A stretch of 26,840 nucleotides of DNA, taken from Streptomyces sp. NRRL S-350 (GTDB taxonomy: Bacteria; Actinomycetota; Actinomycetes; Streptomycetales; Streptomycetaceae). The stretch spans positions 1 through 26,840 of the forward strand of contig NZ_JOHO01000076.1 of the NCBI RefSeq assembly GCF_000719705.1. The letters run 5' to 3'. A program made the position numbers and the translations under genes. Under the pieces are notes generated by a model. That model saw only the letters and a list, made by a program, of their open reading frames with translations, did no database searches and was not told the DNA's origin. Shown here one piece after another: positions 22,397-26,840 of the stretch; positions within the stretch are counted from its first letter, which is position 1, and every line of letters begins with the position of its first letter.

Positions 22397-23677
22397 GTGG
22401 GCCTTGTCGTGCAGAAGTACGGCGGCTCATCCGTTGCGGATGCCGAAGGCATCAAGCGCGTAGCCCGCCGAATCGTTGACGCCAAGAAGGCCGGCCATGA
22501 GGTCGTCGTCGTGGTGTCCGCGATGGGCGACACGACGGACGAGCTCATCGAACTCGCCGAGCAGGTGTCACCACTGCCTGCCGGTCGCGAGTTCGACATG
22601 CTGCTGACCGCTGGGGAGCGCATCTCCATGGCGCTGCTGGCGATGGCGATCAAATCCCTGGGTCACGAGGCCCAGTCCTTCACGGGCAGCCAGGCCGGCG
22701 TCATCACCGACTCCGTCCACAACAAGGCGCGCATCATCGACGTGACGCCGGGCCGCATCCGCACCGCCCTCGACGAGGGCAACATCGCGATCGTGGCCGG
22801 CTTCCAGGGCGTGTCCCAGAGCAGCAAGGACATCACCACGCTCGGCCGGGGCGGCTCGGACACCACCGCCGTCGCCCTCGCCGCCGCCCTCAGGGCCGAG
22901 GTCTGCGAGATCTACACCGACGTGGACGGCGTGTTCACCGCCGATCCGCGCGTGGTGAAGAAGGCCCGCAAGATCGACTGGATCGCCTACGAGGACATGC
23001 TGGAGCTGGCGTCCTCGGGCTCCAAGGTGCTGCTCGACCGCTGTGTGGAGTACGCCCGGCGCTACAACATCCCGATTCACGTACGCTCGTCCTTCTCGGG
23101 TCTCCCCGGGACGATCGTCAGCAACGACAACCCGAACAAGCCCGAAGGGGGCGAGATGGAGCAGGCCATCATCTCCGGAGTCGCCCACGACACCTCCGAG
23201 GCCAAGGTCACCGTCGTCGGCGTGCCCGACAAGCCGGGTGAGGCGGCCCGCATCTTCCGCGCCATCGCGGACGCGGAGGTCAACATCGACATGGTGGTGC
23301 AGAACGTCTCCGCCGCGTCGACCGGTCTGACCGACATCTCCTTCACCCTGCCCAAGAGCGAGGGCCAGAAGGCCATCGACGCGCTCGGCCGGGTCAAGGA
23401 GGGCATCGGCTACGAGTCGCTGCGCTACGACGACGCGATCGGCAAGATCTCGCTGGTCGGGGCCGGCATGCGCTCCAACCCGGGCGTCACCGCGACGTTC
23501 TTCGAGGCGCTGTCCGCCGCGGGCGTCAACATCGAGCTGATCTCCACCTCGGAGATCCGCATCTCGGTGGTCACCCGCGCCGACGACGTGCCGGAGGCCG
23601 TCCGCGCCGTGCACAGCGCCTTCGGCCTGGACAGCGAGTCGGACGAGGCCGTCGTCTACGGCGGCACCGGGCGATGA
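22397..23677 (+). CDS. lysC: Aspartate kinase
   Basis: Phosphorylates aspartate, the first step toward lysine, threonine, methionine and diaminopimelate. A 426-aa protein from GTG 22397 behind GAGGAG. The kinase domain has the N-terminal [12 protein letters not shown], the substrate loop [16 protein letters not shown], and [14 protein letters not shown]. Two ACT domains follow (about 265-340 and 345-415), which bind lysine and threonine for feedback control. An internal start at ATG 23156 should give the beta subunit, as in Corynebacterium. The asd-like gene follows after a short duplicated segment. Confidence 0.96.
   Translation: MGLVVQKYGGSSVADAEGIKRVARRIVDAKKAGHEVVVVVSAMGDTTDELIELAEQVSPLPAGREFDMLLTAGERISMALLAMAIKSLGHEAQSFTGSQAGVITDSVHNKARIIDVTPGRIRTALDEGNIAIVAGFQGVSQSSKDITTLGRGGSDTTAVALAAALRAEVCEIYTDVDGVFTADPRVVKKARKIDWIAYEDMLELASSGSKVLLDRCVEYARRYNIPIHVRSSFSGLPGTIVSNDNPNKPEGGEMEQAIISGVAHDTSEAKVTVVGVPDKPGEAARIFRAIADAEVNIDMVVQNVSAASTGLTDISFTLPKSEGQKAIDALGRVKEGIGYESLRYDDAIGKISLVGAGMRSNPGVTATFFEALSAAGVNIELISTSEIRISVVTRADDVPEAVRAVHSAFGLDSESDEAVVYGGTGR
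23156..23677 (+). other. Probable internal start of the aspartate kinase beta subunit
   Basis: ATG 23156 (Met254) follows GAAGGGGGCGAG. Starting here gives 173 aa holding only the ACT regulatory domains, [19 protein letters not shown] onward. Other actinobacteria make the alpha2beta2 enzyme by this in-frame internal initiation. It is inferred from position and the ribosome binding site. Confidence 0.65.
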
Positions 23678-23711
23678 CCAGGGAGCGGAGCCGGGGCACC
23701 GGGCGATGACC
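23663..23711 (+). repeat. 17-bp duplication spanning lysC stop and asd start
   Basis: GGCACCGGGCGATGACC occurs at 23663-23679 (end of lysC with its TGA) and again at 23695-23711, where the ATG within it is the asd start. The copies are 32 bases apart. It looks like a short tandem duplication that created the present asd initiation site. Confidence 0.7.
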
Positions 23712-24761
23712 CGGCGGCCGAACCTCGCCGTCGTCGGCGCCACCGGCGCGGTCGGCGAGGTGCTGCTCGGCCTGCTCTCCCTCCGCCAGGACGTCTGGGG
23801 CGAGATCAGACTCGTCTCCTCCCCGCGCTCGGCCGGCCGCACGGCGGTCGTGCGCGGGGAGACCGTCGAGGTCGTCCCGCTCACCGAAGAGGCCTTCGCG
23901 GGGATCGACCTCGCCGTGTTCGCCGTCCCCGAAGCGGTCTCCGCCCAGTGGGCACCGGTCGCGGCGGCCAAGGGCGTCGTGGTGGTCGACGACTCCGCCG
24001 CCTTCCGCACCTCCGACGACGTCCCGCTGGTCGTCCCGGAGGTCAACGCGGCCGCGCTGCGGATCCGTCCGCGCGGCATCGTCGCCAGCCCGGCCAGCAC
24101 CACCCTCGCGATGATCGCGGCGGTCGGCGCGCTGCACGCCGAGTACGGACTGGAGCAGCTCGTGGTCGCCTCCTACCAGGCGGCCGGCGGCGAGGGCAGG
24201 GCCGGCGAGACGGCGCTGCGCGAGCAGACCGCGCTGGTGGCGGGCACCGACGTCGGCCGCCAGACCGGCGACCTGCGGGCGGTGATCGCCGAGCCCGGGC
24301 CGTTCGCCGCCCCGCTCGCGTACAACGCCGTGCCCTGGACCGGCGGGCTGCGCGAGGGCGGCTGGGCCGCCGAGGAGATGGCCATCCGCGACGAGTCCCG
24401 CAAGATCCTCGGCCTGCCCGGCCTGAAGGTGTCCGCGACCTGCGTCCACATCCCGGTCGTCCGCACCCACGCGCTGGCCGTGCACGCCCGGTTCGAACGG
24501 GAAGTCACCCAGGAGCACGCGCAGGACATCCTGCGGGACGCACCCGGTGTCGTCCTCTACGACGACCCGGCCGCCGGTGAGTTCCCGACGCCGAACGACG
24601 TGGTCGGCACCGACCCGGTCTGGGTCGGACGGGTGCGCCGGGCGCTGGACGAGCCGGAGGCGCTGGACCTGTTCCTGTGCGGGGACAACCTGCGCAAGGG
24701 GGCGGCGCTCAACCTGCTGCAGATCGCCGAGTCGGTGGCCGGCCGGCTGACGGTGGAGTAG
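23706..24761 (+). CDS. asd: Aspartate-semialdehyde dehydrogenase homologue with altered active site
   Basis: A 351-aa protein from ATG 23706, placed after lysC as asd usually is. The nucleotide-binding GATGAVG is normal and the sequence aligns throughout with the family. The catalytic-cysteine motif (normally NPNCTT) reads SPASTT, so the nucleophile position is Ser131. Gln158 is kept 27 residues on, as between C135 and Q162 of E. coli. The usual Arg of the RVPV motif is His248, while the general-base His255 is kept at the normal spacing of seven. The Lys of the E-x-K region also appears lost (AAEEMAIRDES). With no Cys nucleophile it probably cannot perform the normal NADPH-linked reduction of aspartyl phosphate at a useful rate; a second, intact asd elsewhere is expected. 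It may instead have a structural or regulatory role. Confidence 0.85.
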   Translation: MTRRPNLAVVGATGAVGEVLLGLLSLRQDVWGEIRLVSSPRSAGRTAVVRGETVEVVPLTEEAFAGIDLAVFAVPEAVSAQWAPVAAAKGVVVVDDSAAFRTSDDVPLVVPEVNAAALRIRPRGIVASPASTTLAMIAAVGALHAEYGLEQLVVASYQAAGGEGRAGETALREQTALVAGTDVGRQTGDLRAVIAEPGPFAAPLAYNAVPWTGGLREGGWAAEEMAIRDESRKILGLPGLKVSATCVHIPVVRTHALAVHARFEREVTQEHAQDILRDAPGVVLYDDPAAGEFPTPNDVVGTDPVWVGRVRRALDEPEALDLFLCGDNLRKGAALNLLQIAESVAGRLTVE

Positions 24762-25140
24762 GGCGGGCCGTCGGGGCCCGGTCGGGCTTCTGTCGGGCTC
24801 CGGCCGTTTCTGTCGGGCTCCGGCCGGGTTTCTGGGGGGCTCCTGGCGGGCTCGTTTCGGGCTCTGACACCCCTCCGGCGCTTCCGATGTGTCAGCTTGT
24901 GTCCATACCTGTGTCCGCTCCTCGACACAATCTGTCCGGAATCCCGGGGGAATCCCCTGGAGGCCGCTTCCGCCCATGCGGAAGAATGGGCCCCCGGCTG
25001 GGCAACCATGACAGGGGATCGAGTGTCCAACGGGCGTGGCGAACGTGATGGTGGGGGCAAGGGCGGGCATCCCGGCGAGAGCCGCGGTGTCCTTCCCGTC
25101 GCACGCCCCGTGGCCTTCGAGTAGGCCGGAAGACGACCAG
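24762..25140. promoter_or_regulatory. Spacer between asd and the sigma factor gene
   Basis: A 20-bp-period tandem repeat (TTCTGTCGGGCTCCGGCCG at 24788-24806 and 24808-24826, with degenerate units after) follows asd. The rest must hold the sigma factor promoter; the AT-richer 24896-24940 region is the best candidate, but no clear consensus is seen. A GTG-started frame running through the end of this spacer is not accepted. Confidence 0.45.
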
Positions 25141-25686
25141 ATGACGGCGGCCACACCGGGTGCGGCGGGCTCCGGTGCCGGTACCGACGCGGGTACCAGC
25201 GAGGACCTGCTCACCGCGACCTACCAGGCGCACTACCGCTCGCTGCTGCGGCTCGCCGCACTGCTCCTCGACGACCTCTCGACCTGTGAGGACGTCGTCC
25301 AGGAGGCGTTCATCAGGGTGCACGCCGCCCGGCGCCGGGTGCGCGAGCCCGAGAAGACGCTGGCCTACCTGCGGCAGACGGTCGTCAACCTGTCCCGCTC
25401 CACGCTGCGCCGACGGATCCTCGGGCTGCGGCTGCTGCCCAAGCCCATGCCTGACATGGCCAGTGCAGAAGAAGGTGCCTACGATGCCCTGGAGCGCGAC
25501 CAGTTGAAGGCCGCGCTGCGTGGTCTGCAACGCCGTCAGCGGGAGGTTCTGGTGCTGCGTTACTTCGTGGACATGACGGAGGCGCAGGTCGCCGACACCC
25601 TGGGCATCTCCCTCGGCTCGGTGAAGGCCTACGGCTCGCGGGGACTCGCCGCCCTCCGCGCCCAGATGGAGGCCGGACATGGCTGA
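25141..25686 (+). CDS. SigE-family RNA polymerase sigma factor
   Basis: A 181-aa sigma-70 family protein of the ECF size class; ATG 25141 with GGAAG about ten bases upstream. Region 2 is visible as YQAHYRSLLRLAALLLDD and CEDVVQEAFIRVHAA, and region 4 as LRGLQRRQREVLVLRYFVD, followed by the HTH EAQVADTLGISLGSVKAYGS. The gene overlaps by 8 bases the next one, which encodes a single-pass membrane protein. That may be its anti-sigma partner, although no ZAS-type motif is seen. Confidence 0.9.
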   Translation: MTAATPGAAGSGAGTDAGTSEDLLTATYQAHYRSLLRLAALLLDDLSTCEDVVQEAFIRVHAARRRVREPEKTLAYLRQTVVNLSRSTLRRRILGLRLLPKPMPDMASAEEGAYDALERDQLKAALRGLQRRQREVLVLRYFVDMTEAQVADTLGISLGSVKAYGSRGLAALRAQMEAGHG

Positions 25687-26840
25687 GGCGGACGGCGTCG
25701 GGCGGCCGTCGGCGGACGGACTCGGGGGGCCGCCGGTTCCCGGGCTCGGGGGGCCGTGGGTCGACGGCGCCGATCGTCGGCGGGCGGACGGCGTCCGGCG
25801 ACGGGGGGTGGACGGCGCCGACGGGGAGCCCGCGGAGCTGCCGGAGCCCCCGGAGCTGCCGGAGGCCTCGGAACTCTCAGGGCTGTACGGACTGTCGTCC
25901 GACGAACGGGCGGTGCGGGAACTGCTGCACCACGCCGTTGCCGGGATCCAGCCCGCAGCCGGCGCACTGCCCCGGATCCGCAGGGCCGTACCCCGCCGGC
26001 GGGCCGCCCGACGCGGAGCCTGGACCGGCGCCGCGGCCCTCGCGCTCGCCGTCGCGATCGTCCTGCCGGTACTGCACGAAGGGGAGCACCTAGGGCTCTC
26101 CGGCGGCCCCGGCGCGGCCGACCCCGACAGCCCGGCGGCCACGGCACCCAGCAGCCCCGCCGCCGGTGCCGGCGGCGCCGGTACGGCCTCGCACTCCGGC
26201 CCGAGCGGCGCCGGCGACGCCTCACCGGCCGTCGGCACGGCCTCCGTCTCGCACCTGCCCGGCGTCGAAGCCTCACGCACCGACGGCACCGTCCCGCCCA
26301 CCGGGACCGCCGTCACCGGCGACGGCGGCATCGTCCCGCTCTGCACCCGGGCCGACCTCGGCGGGGGCACGGCGCAGGTCGCCGCGCCCGACGCGACGGG
26401 ACGGGTCTACGGCTCGTTCACCGTCTACAACGTCTCCGTGCACAGCTGCCGCGTCGGCGGCCCGGGCGCGGTGGCCGTCACCGACGTCAGTGGCACCGAC
26501 CGCGGCCGCATCCGCACCGCCGACCACAGCTCGGGCGACCCGGCCGGCGGCCTGAGCGCGATGGACGCGGAGCCGCCGGTGCTCGCCCCCCGGACCGGCT
26601 ACCGGGTGCCGTTCGTCTGGGTTCCCGACCAGAGCTGCACCGGCACCGGCGGCGCCACCAGCGTGCCCACCGGCGCCAACCAGGCCCCCAAGAACTCCCA
26701 GGCCCCCGCCGCCTCGGGCGCCCCGCGCGCCCGGGCCACCGGCGCACCCACCGCCAACCCCCAGATCAGCTCGTCCCCCTCGGCAGGCCCCACCGCGGCC
26801 CCCAGCGGCACCCCCACCGCGACCACCAACCCCCCCACCC
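25679..26840 (+). CDS. Membrane-anchored extracytoplasmic protein, cut by the window edge
   Basis: Open from ATG 25679 (overlapping the sigma factor stop) to the right edge without a stop, at least 387 residues. The N-terminal 100 residues are Gly/Pro/Glu-rich, then helical (DERAVRELLHHAVAGI). A single membrane helix follows a basic patch (RRRAARRGAWTGAAALALAV). The outer part starts with a long Pro/Ala/Ser/Gly linker, then a beta-rich domain with Cys in VPLCTRADL, VHSCRVGGP and DQSCTGTGG, and ends in another Pro/Thr/Ala-rich stretch. Coupling to the sigma gene suggests an anti-sigma or sensor role; no zinc anti-sigma motif is seen, so this is tentative. Confidence 0.75.
   Translation, partial: MAEADGVGRPSADGLGGPPVPGLGGPWVDGADRRRADGVRRRGVDGADGEPAELPEPPELPEASELSGLYGLSSDERAVRELLHHAVAGIQPAAGALPRIRRAVPRRRAARRGAWTGAAALALAVAIVLPVLHEGEHLGLSGGPGAADPDSPAATAPSSPAAGAGGAGTASHSGPSGAGDASPAVGTASVSHLPGVEASRTDGTVPPTGTAVTGDGGIVPLCTRADLGGGTAQVAAPDATGRVYGSFTVYNVSVHSCRVGGPGAVAVTDVSGTDRGRIRTADHSSGDPAGGLSAMDAEPPVLAPRTGYRVPFVWVPDQSCTGTGGATSVPTGANQAPKNSQAPAASGAPRARATGAPTANPQISSSPSAGPTAAPSGTPTATTNPPT

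Noticed and set aside
25036..25140. Upstream GTG start extending the sigma factor by 35 residues
   Set aside because: The added peptide has poor composition and the ATG at 25141 has a better ribosome binding site and a normal family length.

Overview
The window is GC-rich actinobacterial chromosomal DNA, most likely Streptomyces or Kitasatospora. The supporting signs are very high third-position GC, frequent GTG and TTG starts, start/stop overlaps (GTGA, ATGA), and a conserved block from 17.5 kb to the right edge: tRNA-Ser(GGA), the small SRP RNA, dnaX, a YbaB/EbfC protein, recR, a DUF5063-type protein, lysC (ask), an asd-like gene, a SigE-family sigma factor and a membrane-anchored protein that runs off the edge.

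Positions 68-17513 look like one integrated element of about 17.4 kb sitting in the tRNA-Ser gene. A perfect 77-bp direct repeat (68-144 and 17437-17513) covers the 3' half of the tRNA plus flanking sequence. The intact tRNA is at the right end and the displaced 3' half is at the left end. Copies of AACTGAGACCA lie inside both ends and may be integrase arm sites. A tyrosine recombinase (13330-14544) is preceded by an excisionase-like HTH gene. I see no replication gene and no TraB-type translocase, so the element looks like a cargo island rather than a self-transmissible one.

Cargo from left to right: an HTH protein fused to an EccC/FtsK-like ATPase domain (382-1929, minus); a 49-aa membrane peptide (2139-2288); a Mrr-like PD-(D/E)XK nuclease gene broken by a one-base frameshift (2636-3579); a lower-GC multi-pass membrane protein (3917-4984, minus); an XRE regulator and a peptide deformylase, translationally coupled (5109-6643, minus). 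Divergent from these is a tightly coupled run of four glycosyltransferase-like genes (6788-10762), followed by a P-loop kinase-like gene on the opposite strand and an FkbM-family methyltransferase. After an XRE remnant come xis and int. Between int and the right att site lie a small ORF, a possible PD-(D/E)XK-fold protein, a small membrane ORF and a protein with four Cys-rich zinc-type modules followed by a GIY-YIG-like domain.

The glycosyltransferases, FkbM methyltransferase, XRE regulator and deformylase probably form one cargo unit that makes or modifies a glycan or small glycosylated product; its substrate cannot be read from sequence. The nuclease-like genes at both ends suggest a defence-type load, which is inference. 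In the core region the most unusual feature is the asd-like gene beside lysC: the position of the catalytic cysteine is Ser131 and that of the active-site arginine is His248, although the spacing to the conserved Gln and His is unchanged.
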